39,875 nt of DNA, from positions 1-39,875 of the IMG/VR virus record IMGVR_UViG_3300037264_000698; one strand, written 5' to 3'. The notes beneath the pieces were generated by a model. It did no database searches and was not told the DNA's origin. It saw only the letters and a program-made list of their open reading frames with translations. Of the stretch, positions 28,937 to 38,418 are shown in pieces (within the stretch, counting starts at the first letter, position 1; every line of letters begins with the position of its first letter). Source of the stretch: a virus. A program made the position numbers and the translations under genes.

Positions 28937-31872
28937 GTGTAGACATCGGAACCCTCGCAGGTAAGATCGAGTTTGAGGACAAAATATCTTCTACGATGGA
29001 TATCGTGCTCACCAAAATCGACAAACTGGAGGCAAGTTTCGGCGGTCTCAATACCAGTGTGAAAACGACGGCTGAGGGTTTTCTCATAGCCGAATTGGCC
29101 ATGAAAGCTGTCGATAAGGTCTTGGAAATTGGTATCGATCTCATCCGAGACTTTACGACCGAAGGTGCGACTATTGCGGATGTAGAAGATAACTTCAATC
29201 GTCTGGCAGCCGGTGCCAACCGTGCAGGCGAGACGATGTTGGGCATCCTGCGCGAGGGCACTCACAGCACTATCACTGACTTCGAGTTGATGAAGACTGT
29301 GAACGATCAGTTCTCGGCCGGCATCCATCTGACGGATGAGCAGATGCGAACGTTGGCTCAGGGCGGGTTTGCCCTCGCTCAGGCCAAGGGCATCGCCGTG
29401 CAAGATGCCTTCGAGAAGCTGAACCAGGCAATGCTGACTGGGAACACTAGGTCCATTCGGTTCCTGACTGGTCAGATCGATCTCACCAAGGCCGAGGATG
29501 ACTACGCGAAGAAGCTGGGCACCACATCAGATCGTCTGACCCCCCTCGAAAAACAAGAGTCTGCACGAGAAGCGATTTTGCTGAAGGTGGCTGAAGCCAC
29601 TACTCGATTGGGGGAACAGACAGATGGAGTGGACGAGATCATCGCTCAGGTGTCCACCTCTTGGCACAACTTCTACGAGGAACTGATCAAGAACGTGGCC
29701 GCATCCCCAAACGTGGTGGCCGCGTTTACCACCGTGCGGGACGCCATCTACAGTGCTCTGGGTGGAGACACCGAAACCATTCTCGCGAACTTCCAATCTG
29801 GAGTGAACGCCGTGGCCGACAAGGTCACGGAGTATGCCCCATTGATTATTGACTGGTTCGTGCGTGTGAAGAACACGGCGGTGGCTTTCTACGGAGGTGC
29901 CGTAGAAGCCTGGGACAAGTACGGACCTACCATTGTCAATGGCTTCAGTACGATTCTGGATTGGATCGTCAAAGTCTACAATTGGGTGGTCACATCTTGG
30001 CAGGCATTGCCTGACTGGCTGAAGACAGTAGCCGAACGTACCGCCATTACTTCCGTGGGGTTGTACCTGCTGGGTGCTGGAGCATCAAGTGCGAGCAGTA
30101 TGATCTCCAATTTGATTGGCTACGCAGGCAATCTCACCACTACCTTTTCGGGTCTGCCGGCAGCCATCTCGAACATCGTGGGTGGTTTGACCCAGATGGG
30201 GGTGTGGATCAAGGTGCTCGACTTCTCTTCCATTGCAGATGCAGGAGCGTCTTTCAAGCTCTTGGGTGGTGCGATCTTGGGCACCATCGGACCTCTTGGC
30301 ATCGCTACGGCTTATGCTGCTGCTCTGTACGGTGCCTATGAACTAGGCAAGTGGCAGCCCATCAGCGACTTCTTCATGGACCTGGGCCTTCGTCTTCAGG
30401 GGTTCAGCGAGGCTGAACGCGCAGCCATGATCGAGGCTGATAAACAGACGCAGGCCATGTTGGCACAGACGGAAGCCCACAAAAGTGAACAGGAGGCTCT
30501 GGATCTTCTCGACAAACTCATGACGCGAGTGAGAGACTCGATGAAAGACGTCACAGAGAGCTTTAAGAATCAGGGTCAAGAAGTCGCTGCCACGACCAAC
30601 ACCACGCGTGCGTACTTGGACGCCTGGGACAATCTGCACAGACTGGGCAAGACGTGGAAGGACACGCTGGATACCATCAATGTGTCCATCAAGGACAGCG
30701 TGATGCACTACGCGGCCCTGGGCGCGTCCGCTGAAGACTTGATACAAGCTTTCCCCAAGCTCACAAAGGCCCAGGCTGCAGCGGCAGCCGAGTCAGTCAA
30801 GGCATCGCAGTCCGTGCGTCAGGTGACACTCGAGACTTTTGAGATCATCGCCAAGTCCCACGGCGATAACATCAACGACTGGATCAAGGGCGAACGAGAG
30901 AAGTTGGCAGCCACGCTGCAGTCTCTCCAGTTGCAGGGCGAGTTGACCACCGACATGCTCAACGCAGAGATGGCCAAGTTCGATGCCACAGTGGATGCGG
31001 AGATCCGCAAGCGCGAAGAGCAGAGTCAGTTCACCAAGACCTTCTACGAGCACGAAGTGGACATGGCGCGAGCAGCCCTAGACCTGATGCTGTTGAACAC
31101 CGGGGCTTACACCGACGCCGAGATTCGTGAAGCTCGACGTGCTTTGGAAGAAAAGCTTCGTATGCTTGAGCACTGGAGGGCTTATGCCGATCAGGCTTAC
31201 ACAGATCATACACAAGTGGTCAACGACGAAGCTGAAAAACAGAAAAAGAGCATCGAACAGATCGGGGACACTTGGAGGAATCGAGTCGGTGGTGCTGTGC
31301 AGGAAGTGACGGACAAAATCCGAACACTTTCTGGGGAACTGATTACCGCAGCCGAACGAGCAAAACGAATGGCGATGGGTGGAACGTTCGCCCTTGCACC
31401 GTTGTTTCCTGGCTCGGATCGTGGGGAAAGAGATACCAGCGGAGAGTGGACTGTTTCAAAAATGCAGGCCGAGGTACGCCGCATTGAACAGGGTTACGCT
31501 CTTCACCCCGGAAGAAGATCCGGTGGTGTGGGAGATACCGGCATCAACCCACGCGATGCTCGTGGCTGGGTTGACATGTTGAACGAACAGCAGTTGTATG
31601 AGCAGCTGAAGCAGGCACTGCACGCTGCTGGAGTTCCTGGATATCGAACCGGAGGGTTTGGTGACTTCGGTGACGGCACACTGGCCATGCTGCATGGTCG
31701 AGAAGCGATCATCCCTCTCGGATCAGGTGGAGGCATGTTAGCCCCCAACTTCTACTTTACGATGGAAGGCCTTCTGATGGACTCAAGTCCTGGTGGGAAG
31801 GCTGCACTACAGCGGGTGGTGATCGATGCCTTAACGTCGGTCATGCGCGGACAACTTCAGTTTTCAGCTTAG
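28933..31872 (+). CDS. Tape measure protein
   Basis: 979 residues; sets tail length and is ejected with the DNA. The N-terminal ~300 residues are helical with the usual motifs (FEDKISSTMDIVLTKIDKLEASFGGL, TTEGATIADVEDNFNRLAAGA, DQFSAGIHLTDEQM, AFEKLNQAMLTGNTRSI). The centre has hydrophobic stretches (VGLYLLGAGASSASSMI, GAILGTIGPLGIATAYAAALYGAY) that could insert in the host membrane, followed by charged coiled coil (about 500-790), and a glycine-rich end with GYRTGGFGDFGDGTLAMLHGREAIIPL, common at the C-terminus of tape measures. At about 1.5 angstrom per residue it implies a tail near 145 nm. Start overlaps the chaperone stop. Confidence 0.93.
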   Translation: MSVDIGTLAGKIEFEDKISSTMDIVLTKIDKLEASFGGLNTSVKTTAEGFLIAELAMKAVDKVLEIGIDLIRDFTTEGATIADVEDNFNRLAAGANRAGETMLGILREGTHSTITDFELMKTVNDQFSAGIHLTDEQMRTLAQGGFALAQAKGIAVQDAFEKLNQAMLTGNTRSIRFLTGQIDLTKAEDDYAKKLGTTSDRLTPLEKQESAREAILLKVAEATTRLGEQTDGVDEIIAQVSTSWHNFYEELIKNVAASPNVVAAFTTVRDAIYSALGGDTETILANFQSGVNAVADKVTEYAPLIIDWFVRVKNTAVAFYGGAVEAWDKYGPTIVNGFSTILDWIVKVYNWVVTSWQALPDWLKTVAERTAITSVGLYLLGAGASSASSMISNLIGYAGNLTTTFSGLPAAISNIVGGLTQMGVWIKVLDFSSIADAGASFKLLGGAILGTIGPLGIATAYAAALYGAYELGKWQPISDFFMDLGLRLQGFSEAERAAMIEADKQTQAMLAQTEAHKSEQEALDLLDKLMTRVRDSMKDVTESFKNQGQEVAATTNTTRAYLDAWDNLHRLGKTWKDTLDTINVSIKDSVMHYAALGASAEDLIQAFPKLTKAQAAAAAESVKASQSVRQVTLETFEIIAKSHGDNINDWIKGEREKLAATLQSLQLQGELTTDMLNAEMAKFDATVDAEIRKREEQSQFTKTFYEHEVDMARAALDLMLLNTGAYTDAEIREARRALEEKLRMLEHWRAYADQAYTDHTQVVNDEAEKQKKSIEQIGDTWRNRVGGAVQEVTDKIRTLSGELITAAERAKRMAMGGTFALAPLFPGSDRGERDTSGEWTVSKMQAEVRRIEQGYALHPGRRSGGVGDTGINPRDARGWVDMLNEQQLYEQLKQALHAAGVPGYRTGGFGDFGDGTLAMLHGREAIIPLGSGGGMLAPNFYFTMEGLLMDSSPGGKAALQRVVIDALTSVMRGQLQFSA

Positions 31873-31882
31873 GAGTATTCTC

Positions 31883-32440
31883 ATGCCTCAACAGTCTTGG
31901 CAGGAAACACTAATCACGTCACAGGTCGACGGTTCGGCGTTAACGGCGGCGGCGGCGGCATCGTGCATTCCGGCTGCAGCGAAGTTCACGTTGCCCGGCA
32001 ACTTCTTCAAGAACCTCGGACAACAACTGCTGATCAAAGCCTCGGGTCGGATCTCTTCCGTGATCACCACGCCCGGTACGGCGCGGTTTGATCTTCGATT
32101 CGGCGGCACAGTCGTGTTCGACAGTCTGGCGGTGCTGCTCGACAGCGTGGCGGGGCACACGAACGTCGGCTGGAGTTTGGAAATACTCCTGACGTTGCGA
32201 GCCCTTGGGGCTAGCGCCAATCTGATGGGTCAGGGGCTGTGGACGAGTGAAGACATCCTCGGTGTGCCGGCGACCGCCCCGAAGGGCGTGTTGTCAGCGA
32301 TCCTTCCGTGGAACTCCGCGCCGGCCGTGGGCAACAACTTCGATTCGGCGGTCTCACAACAGGTGGATTTGTTCTTTACGCAAACGGTGGCTACGGGTTC
32401 GCTCACCTGCCACCAGTACTCGTTGATCTCACAGAACTAA
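31883..32440 (+). CDS. Putative minor tail protein, beta-rich
   Basis: 185 residues, with TTAGGAG upstream of ATG 31883. It reads as a single beta-sandwich: FTLPGNFFKNLGQQLLIKASGRIS, TARFDLRFGGTVVFDS, WSLEILLTLRALG, SAVSQQVDLFFTQTVATGSLTCHQYSL. I recall similar proteins next to tail genes in other phages but can name no defined family. Lying between tape measure and hub, where distal tail proteins are found, it may be part of the tail tip; the sequence itself does not prove it. Confidence 0.6.
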   Translation: MPQQSWQETLITSQVDGSALTAAAAASCIPAAAKFTLPGNFFKNLGQQLLIKASGRISSVITTPGTARFDLRFGGTVVFDSLAVLLDSVAGHTNVGWSLEILLTLRALGASANLMGQGLWTSEDILGVPATAPKGVLSAILPWNSAPAVGNNFDSAVSQQVDLFFTQTVATGSLTCHQYSLISQN

Positions 32441-32441
32441 C

Positions 32442-34913
32442 GTGTTCTTCGGACCTCGACGATTTCGGCGACCTACCATTGGGGCAGATACAGCACCACG
32501 GGTGACGGCGATCACGCCGACCGTGGGGCCTGTCGTAGGTGGTACAGCGGTAACCATCACCGGGGATCACTTCGTTGTTCCCGGCGACGGCACATTGCCT
32601 ACAGTGTCGATTGGCGGGGTTCCTGCCACAAGCGTGGTGATCGTGAACCGTCAAACGATCACCGCGATCACCGGGGCACACGCGAGGGGTGTCGTCGATG
32701 TCAGCGTGACGGTAGGGTCTCAAACCAGCACCCTAGCCTATAGCTTTAGCTACTCGTCAAGTCCTGAACTGATCATCACGATCAACGGTGTGGAGACCGG
32801 CGTTCGACTCGACGGAAGCTGCACCCTTCGGGACGTGCTGAAGGTGCCGTCCACGTTGACGTTCACCGTCAACGATACCGAACCGGCTCGCGGGGCCTTC
32901 GTTGAATTCTCGATCTCGGGCGTGCTTGAGCCTCTGCTACGCGGCACGATTCAAACCGTGATACAGCACTACGATGATGGCCCTGACAATCCGAGCTGGC
33001 AGGTGGTAGTCAACGCCTTGGCGTTGGTCAATAGTCATCATCCAATCGGCACGTATGCTCAGATGTCGATCACGGATATCGTCATCGACATATTTGATCG
33101 GTTTGCCCCCGACAGTTACACCACCCATCACGTGCAGTCGAATCTGCCGTTAGCCTCCGTGACGTTCGACGGCACCAAAACCATCCTGCAATGTCTGAAT
33201 GAACTCGCGACGCTGGGTGGGTGTTCCTTCCACTGGAGCCGCGAGGACCTGCACTTTTTTCAGACCGAGACTCCTGATGAGACACCTGAAAGCCTCGATG
33301 ACAACGCGGTGTATCTCCAAAACACGCCATCTGTCACTCAGACTCAAGACGACTCGCAGCTACGGAATCGTGTTTACGTTAAGGGCCAAACCCAGACTCT
33401 TCTTGATGCTGTGAATCCAGGAGCTGCAATATTGCGTCTGTCTGATACCTCTGGTTTCGCGGGTGGCATTCAAGCATATAGCGGATCTCAAGTGTTTAAT
33501 TACACCGGGATAGGCGACAGTTCGCCCAATTTTTCGTTGTGGACGGGCGTAACGATGTCACCTACGGCTCGGAGTCGAACCTGTGTTCTTTGGGTACCTG
33601 AGCTTGGAAAGTTTTTCTCGGTTACGAACAGTGACACGGTCTATTCTTCTGACGGAATCAACTGGACCGTCTTAAATCCTCCCTTTAACGGTGCTTGGAC
33701 TGATTTGGCCTGGTCACCTACACTAGGCATGCTGGTAGCTGTTGGAACGAGTGGTGGTACCAACGTAATTGCCACGTCAGTTGATGCAGGTGTGACTTGG
33801 ACTCTTCGTTTGGCCAGCGGTGGGTTTATCGGATTTTCTTGTGTGATGTGGATGCCTACGTTAGGCATGTTTGTAGCTGGTGGAACGGCTATCACCACAG
33901 CTGCAACGATCTATACGTCATCAGATGGCATTACTTGGACTCAAAGATTTACTTCAGCTTTTGCGGGATCCGTCATTGCAATGACATACTCTTCGTCATT
34001 GAACATGATCGTTGCCGTAGGATCGTTCGGCAGAGTGGCCTCTTCATCAAATGGTATTACGTGGAGTGAAACTACAGTTCTAGCTGGCACGTTTAATTCA
34101 GCGGCTTGGTCGCCTGTCTCTCAAGTGTTTCTTTTCGTGGGAGCTGCGAGCATTCAAAGGTCCTTAGATGGAATTTCTTTTTCAACCGTAACCAATCCCA
34201 TAACATCTCAGGTCTGGGGAAAAATTAAGTGGCAAGATGAACTAGGTGTATTTGTCATGCAGGCAAATGGCATTGCACTAGCCACGAACACCGCAACTAC
34301 GCCAGATGGAATAACCTGGTCTACCTACGGTGGTATTCAAACGCTTCAAATGAGCGGTGCCGGCGGCGTATCTCAAGCCTATAGCCCTACGTTGAGAAAA
34401 TTTATTGCGGTAGGCATCACCACGGGGTCTAGACAAGCCGCTTTCATTTCTCCTGGTCTATCGGACGCTTTGGTAGGTGTCACGAATATTACATTGCCAT
34501 TGTTAGCTGGCGCAAGCGTGGGGATTTTTGTTCAAAGAGACAATCAAATATCTCAGGCAGCATTAGGTGCGCTGATGATCGGACCCAATGGTGGACCCAC
34601 CGATGGCGTGTATGACTACACCCTAGTGAACACCGCTCTTCGTTCGGTTGAGGAGTGCAACGCGGCCGGTGATGCGGCACTGTTCCTGTATAGCGAAGCC
34701 ATCAAAACGTTGACTTACCACACGCTCGACCCACATGCCCGAGCCGGTCGATTGGTGCATGTAGATCTGTCGCCGGAGGGCTACTTCGGCGACTTCATGA
34801 TTCAAGACGTGACGATCACCCTCCGTGATACGCCCGGCGTCTACCCTCTGCGAAGGGTGACTGCCTGTAACGTGTGGCAAACGGTGGAAGACCTGTTACT
34901 TCGTATTCAGTAG
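32442..34913 (+). CDS. Tail hub-like protein with IPT/TIG domain and inserted Asp-box propeller
   Basis: 823 residues from GTG 32442. Residues ~18-105 form an IPT/TIG Ig-like domain (ITPTVGPVVGGTAVTITGDHF, VSIGGVPATSVVI). Residues ~110-320 read like a tail hub/baseplate protein (LIITINGVETGV, LTFTVNDTEPARGAFVEFS, QMSITDIVIDIFDRF, TILQCLNELATLGGCSFHW), and the same type returns after ~710 (EECNAAGDAALFLYSEAIKTLTYHTLD, GRLVHVDLSPEGYFGDFMIQDV). Between them (33400-34560) lies an A+T-richer insert with six Asp-box units, S-x-D-G-x-x-W (SSDGINWT, SVDAGVTWT, SSDGITWT, SSNGITWS, SLDGISFS, TPDGITWS), about 45 residues apart, typical of a beta-propeller. The insert likely gives host-surface binding. 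Confidence 0.78.
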   Translation: MFFGPRRFRRPTIGADTAPRVTAITPTVGPVVGGTAVTITGDHFVVPGDGTLPTVSIGGVPATSVVIVNRQTITAITGAHARGVVDVSVTVGSQTSTLAYSFSYSSSPELIITINGVETGVRLDGSCTLRDVLKVPSTLTFTVNDTEPARGAFVEFSISGVLEPLLRGTIQTVIQHYDDGPDNPSWQVVVNALALVNSHHPIGTYAQMSITDIVIDIFDRFAPDSYTTHHVQSNLPLASVTFDGTKTILQCLNELATLGGCSFHWSREDLHFFQTETPDETPESLDDNAVYLQNTPSVTQTQDDSQLRNRVYVKGQTQTLLDAVNPGAAILRLSDTSGFAGGIQAYSGSQVFNYTGIGDSSPNFSLWTGVTMSPTARSRTCVLWVPELGKFFSVTNSDTVYSSDGINWTVLNPPFNGAWTDLAWSPTLGMLVAVGTSGGTNVIATSVDAGVTWTLRLASGGFIGFSCVMWMPTLGMFVAGGTAITTAATIYTSSDGITWTQRFTSAFAGSVIAMTYSSSLNMIVAVGSFGRVASSSNGITWSETTVLAGTFNSAAWSPVSQVFLFVGAASIQRSLDGISFSTVTNPITSQVWGKIKWQDELGVFVMQANGIALATNTATTPDGITWSTYGGIQTLQMSGAGGVSQAYSPTLRKFIAVGITTGSRQAAFISPGLSDALVGVTNITLPLLAGASVGIFVQRDNQISQAALGALMIGPNGGPTDGVYDYTLVNTALRSVEECNAAGDAALFLYSEAIKTLTYHTLDPHARAGRLVHVDLSPEGYFGDFMIQDVTITLRDTPGVYPLRRVTACNVWQTVEDLLLRIQ

Positions 34914-34923
34914 AGGATTCCCC

Positions 34924-35409
34924 ATGTCTCCTTCTGTCAAAGAGGAAGCACTCCGAGAAGAGCGATTGAACGCCCGCTTGGATCGCATCGAACAAGAGTC
35001 TCAGGCTCGTGATGTTCAGGTCGCTGAGATCTCTACCGCCATCAACCTGATCAAACTAGAGCAGGCTCACTTCAAGGAACTGTTCGACGCCCGGTTGCGC
35101 GTGATCGAGAGGACTCAGGAACTGGGGCTGAACAAGATCGATCAACTGGGCAATTCCATCATGGGGATGGCCAGTGCTTCGGAGAAGAGCCCTGCCGGCC
35201 GAGAACTGAAGGCAGACATCAACGTGTTGCAAACTCAACTCGACGACAACAGGACTAGGCTGGATCGCCATGCCACGCTGCACACAGATGTGATTAGGTG
35301 GCAGAATCGCATTGAGGGTGTGCTGGCCTTGCTCAAGTGGGTGGGCTTGCCGGCCGGAGCCACGGCCCTGTTAGCTCAAGTGCTGCACGCGTTAGGGATT
35401 TTGCCCTAA
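34924..35409 (+). CDS. Coiled-coil protein with C-terminal membrane segment, holin-like candidate
   Basis: 161 residues. A long charged helix (about 5-125; EEALREERLNARLDRIEQES, LKADINVLQTQLDDNRTRLDRHATLH) leads to a hydrophobic end, LALLKWVGLPAGATALLAQVLHALGI (about 134-159), sufficient for one membrane span. This plan resembles XhlA-type proteins and other holin-associated proteins, and the gene opens the region that ends with the endolysin. It could also be a tail-to-membrane protein. No second membrane protein is found nearby except the SPFH gene. Confidence 0.55.
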   Translation: MSPSVKEEALREERLNARLDRIEQESQARDVQVAEISTAINLIKLEQAHFKELFDARLRVIERTQELGLNKIDQLGNSIMGMASASEKSPAGRELKADINVLQTQLDDNRTRLDRHATLHTDVIRWQNRIEGVLALLKWVGLPAGATALLAQVLHALGILP

Positions 35410-35448
35410 AGGAAAATCACACATGGTTCTTTTAGCCTGAGGGAAAAC

Positions 35449-36981
35449 ATGACACCTAACCGCGCTGAGCACATCAACCTCACAGGACGGCTGGAAGACT
35501 GCTACCAGCATCACCTGCCCGACAAGACCAAGCGGGATACCTACGTCGATCCCGAGGGATACGCTCTCTGGACTGGCGTGTACCTGGAACAGCGGAAGAC
35601 ACTGGCGCATGAGGAGGCTTGGAACGAGACGGAACGGCAGATCCACTTAGCCGGCATTCCGCAGGTACCTCTTCCCGTGCTCACGTCGGGCACGCATCGC
35701 AATCCTCTGATCGGGGAACTGCGTCGAGAACGGGACGCATTCCTCGACAACACCGGCCTGGTGCTGCCTACCTACGCGCATGCGGGCGACTGGTTTGCCC
35801 TCTACGTGCGCGACCGCATGCGCGTACAAGCGGAGATGCACGACACCAGCAGCGCAGAGTTCCATGGTGTGCGGTCTTGGATGACCCTCGGGTGTGGCAA
35901 CGACCAGCTCTGCCCGATGTTCGACGACCGTGGCCGTCCAACCTTCTGGCGTGGCTTCGAAGTGGGACCGAAGCTGACCGCTGGCTACACGCGTTACGCG
36001 GAGAACTTCATGGCCGATCTGCAGTCCGAGGGATTGCGTCTGGTGTGGAGCCAGGGCGACCCCGGACAACTTGGTGCCACGATGGCCCAGCGGTGTGACT
36101 ACGCTCGGTGGTTGGCTCAACTGACCATCGACATCCCGAACGTGATCGACTTCGTGGACGCTGGCAACGAAGCCTGGCAGAATGATTCTTACCGACTCTA
36201 CTCCGATGGCAACCCGGAGGGCGTGGCGAACATGCAGCGCTTCATCCAGGCGTTCAAGGATGCTGGCGGCCGAGGTCTATGCTCCACCACGTCACCGCCG
36301 AGCGAAAACGGTGACGACCTGGTGCGATACTCACCCAAGCCCTGTGATGTCTACGACGATCATTCGTTCCGAGGAGATCGTTGGTATGACAAACGCCGTC
36401 ACCCATTTGCCACGGCTTACGAAGGTAAGCCGATCCTATGGCATGGTGGTCGGAACGGTATGCAATCGGAACCTCCGGGGCACGGCACTTCCGTGTCAGC
36501 CATCGCCAACATCGAGGAACTCGACAACGAGGCCTTGGGCGATATCGCCGTGATGTCCGTCATCTCACGATGCGCGTTTGTGTGGTTCAGCGGCGCTGGT
36601 GTCAAGATGGACCCACAACTGGACGACGAGCGTGGCTTTTGGACCGTGGCCAAGGCGATCAACACCCTGCCGCGCGATATTATGCGGTTCCGCACGCTGC
36701 ATCACAGCGGTGAGTCCTGGCGACACAATCGCGTCTTCATCTTGCCAGATAGCGTAGTGGATCCCAGCGTGCGTTGCGACGGCGCGATCCATGACGACGG
36801 CCGGTTTGCCTACATCATGGACGGCCCCTCGGGCACCCATCGATTTACGATAGCTCGGTCCTTCACCGGCACGATCACCAACCTCGGCACACTCGAGACT
36901 CATCCCTTCAGCCACCAGGCCGGCGAGAGGGTGGACGTCAGTTGGATCCGTGGACGCTTGGTGCAAGGCAGGGTGATCTAA
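35449..36981 (+). CDS. Putative glycoside hydrolase, TIM-barrel (clan GH-A-like)
   Basis: 510 residues, with TGAGGG ahead of ATG 35449. The region about 180-400 reads as a TIM barrel: GYTRYAENFMADLQSEGLRLVWSQGDPG, IPNVIDFVDAGNEAW with NE at 240-241 in the place of a GH-A acid/base, RFIQAFKDAGG, DVYDDHSFRG, KPILWHGGRNGMQSEPPG (E341 possible nucleophile), AVMSVISRCAFVWFSG. The last ~100 residues are beta-rich (FAYIMDGPSGTHRFTIARS). It probably degrades host surface glycan or cell wall, as part of the virion or during lysis. I cannot assign a GH family. It overlaps the next gene by one base (TAATG). Confidence 0.6.
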   Translation: MTPNRAEHINLTGRLEDCYQHHLPDKTKRDTYVDPEGYALWTGVYLEQRKTLAHEEAWNETERQIHLAGIPQVPLPVLTSGTHRNPLIGELRRERDAFLDNTGLVLPTYAHAGDWFALYVRDRMRVQAEMHDTSSAEFHGVRSWMTLGCGNDQLCPMFDDRGRPTFWRGFEVGPKLTAGYTRYAENFMADLQSEGLRLVWSQGDPGQLGATMAQRCDYARWLAQLTIDIPNVIDFVDAGNEAWQNDSYRLYSDGNPEGVANMQRFIQAFKDAGGRGLCSTTSPPSENGDDLVRYSPKPCDVYDDHSFRGDRWYDKRRHPFATAYEGKPILWHGGRNGMQSEPPGHGTSVSAIANIEELDNEALGDIAVMSVISRCAFVWFSGAGVKMDPQLDDERGFWTVAKAINTLPRDIMRFRTLHHSGESWRHNRVFILPDSVVDPSVRCDGAIHDDGRFAYIMDGPSGTHRFTIARSFTGTITNLGTLETHPFSHQAGERVDVSWIRGRLVQGRVI

Positions 36982-37865
36982 TGGAGAAGTGGTTTGCTCC
37001 GAACGTAGCCAGCGACATCCTGCCGCTCTTCGAGGGGCAGGATGCCTGGCCTAATGCCCGAGGGCAACTCTCGACCTTGCAGATGTACATCCAGAACGTG
37101 CTGGCCGACGAGCCAGGGCAGATGGGTGTGGCGGGCAACACCTACCCTGCGCTCTGCGACGTGCATGCCTTCGAGCGTCTCCGCGACTGGGGCCTGGCTC
37201 TGGCCATCGAGGGTGGGGCCGTCAAAACGTGGAGCCACGACGGCCACCAGGCGTTGGACGGATTACTTCGGGCCATCGACCGCGTGCGCGATGCCAGCGG
37301 CGAGGTGGCGGCCGTGGCACTAGACGAGCCCCTCGGGGCTCGGGATACGTGTCACCTCACCACGACGCAGGTGGTGGAAGCTACGTGCTATGTGATCGAG
37401 GGCATTCGTGCTCACGGCGTTCGCAGCGTAGGCATCATCGAACCCTATCCCTCTCTGTTTGCGGCAGAGATCATCGAGGAGTGTGAATTGATTCAGCGGG
37501 CTGGGTCCTCGCCGTCGTTCCTGCACTTGGATGTGGACCGCTATGGCATTCGTGATCAAGTGCACGGTCGTCATTTGTCCATCTCGCAAGTGCGTAGTGC
37601 CCTTGGCCGGATGCAAATGACCTGCACGGCTTGGGGCATCCCTCTGGGCGTGATCATGTTCGGTCAACGCGTGAGTGCTGTTGCGGCCTATCGCGATTCC
37701 GTGGTTACATGGTCGCAGCAGTTGTTCGACTACCTCGGTCAACGGTGGCCTGACCGCAAGATCATCCAGTCGTGGGAACTGGCCCCGGATGGCAGCCTGA
37801 CGTTGCCCTACAACTTGCCGGAGACTGATCTGAACAGCCACACGGCACTCATCACCCAGGTGTAA
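36981..37865 (+). CDS. Putative TIM-barrel protein, possible second glycosidase
   Basis: 294 residues from ATG 36981. Features suggest a (beta/alpha)8 barrel: ALCDVHAFERLRDWGLALAIEGG, GEVAAVALDEPLG, YVIEGIRAHGVRSVGIIEPYP, FLHLDVDRYGI, WGIPLGVIMFGQ and RKIIQSWELAPDG, with acidic residues at strand ends (DEP, EPYP, DVD, WE) as in glycosidases. No family recognised. The N-terminal FEGQDAWPNARGQL and direct coupling to the upstream hydrolase gene suggest the two act on the same substrate or in the same structure. Confidence 0.5.
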   Translation: MEKWFAPNVASDILPLFEGQDAWPNARGQLSTLQMYIQNVLADEPGQMGVAGNTYPALCDVHAFERLRDWGLALAIEGGAVKTWSHDGHQALDGLLRAIDRVRDASGEVAAVALDEPLGARDTCHLTTTQVVEATCYVIEGIRAHGVRSVGIIEPYPSLFAAEIIEECELIQRAGSSPSFLHLDVDRYGIRDQVHGRHLSISQVRSALGRMQMTCTAWGIPLGVIMFGQRVSAVAAYRDSVVTWSQQLFDYLGQRWPDRKIIQSWELAPDGSLTLPYNLPETDLNSHTALITQV

Positions 37866-37867
37866 AC

Positions 37868-38416
37868 ATGGAAAGCGCTCTCGCGTGGATTGGGTGGATC
37901 GCTGAGTGGTTCGCTCGTTTTGTGCCGCGTCGGTCGATCTTGGACACCACCGAGGGTGCCATCAAATACGTGTACGGTAATCAGCCTCACTATTGTGGGC
38001 CTGGCCTACATTGGTGGTGGCCGTGGACGACTACATTCGTCGAGTACCCCATCGCGCGTCAGACTGATCGTCTGGAGACGCAGACGATGGAAACCAGCGA
38101 TGGCAAGACGTTCATCGCCAGCGGCACGATCACCTATGAGATCTACGACCTGATGATGCTGGTGACGACCACCCATTCTCCCTCACAGTCGATCATCGAG
38201 ATTGCTGGCACTGTGTTGCACGATGTGATGTGCAAACCGACCTGGGCTGAACTGCAAGGTGAGCAGCGGGCGGGCACGCTCAAGACCAAGTTGAAAAATG
38301 CCGCGCATGGAGAACTGCACGGCTACGGAGTGCGAGTGATCCGCTTCAAGCTCAACACGTTGGCGCGCGGCCGAGTGTTGAAGATCTCCCAGTCTACTGC
38401 CTCGGAGGAAAACTAG
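37868..38416 (+). CDS. SPFH/stomatin-like (Band 7) membrane-associated protein
   Basis: 182 residues, two bases after the upstream stop. The N-terminal ALAWIGWIAEWFARFVPRR is an aromatic amphipathic or hairpin membrane anchor. Then a compact SPFH domain: ILDTTEGAIKYVYG, PGLHWWWPWTTTFVEYPIARQTDRLETQTMETSDGKTFIASGTITYEIYD (quoted in parts: PGLHWWWPW, TMETSDGKTF, GTITYEIYD), HDVMCKPTWAELQ, and LHGYGVRVIRFKLNTLARGRVLKI. Stomatins and HflK/HflC form oligomers that organise membranes and regulate proteases or channels. The long C-terminal coiled coil of cellular members is absent. Presence in a lysis region is unusual for a phage. Confidence 0.8.
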   Translation: MESALAWIGWIAEWFARFVPRRSILDTTEGAIKYVYGNQPHYCGPGLHWWWPWTTTFVEYPIARQTDRLETQTMETSDGKTFIASGTITYEIYDLMMLVTTTHSPSQSIIEIAGTVLHDVMCKPTWAELQGEQRAGTLKTKLKNAAHGELHGYGVRVIRFKLNTLARGRVLKISQSTASEEN

Positions 38417-38418
38417 TC

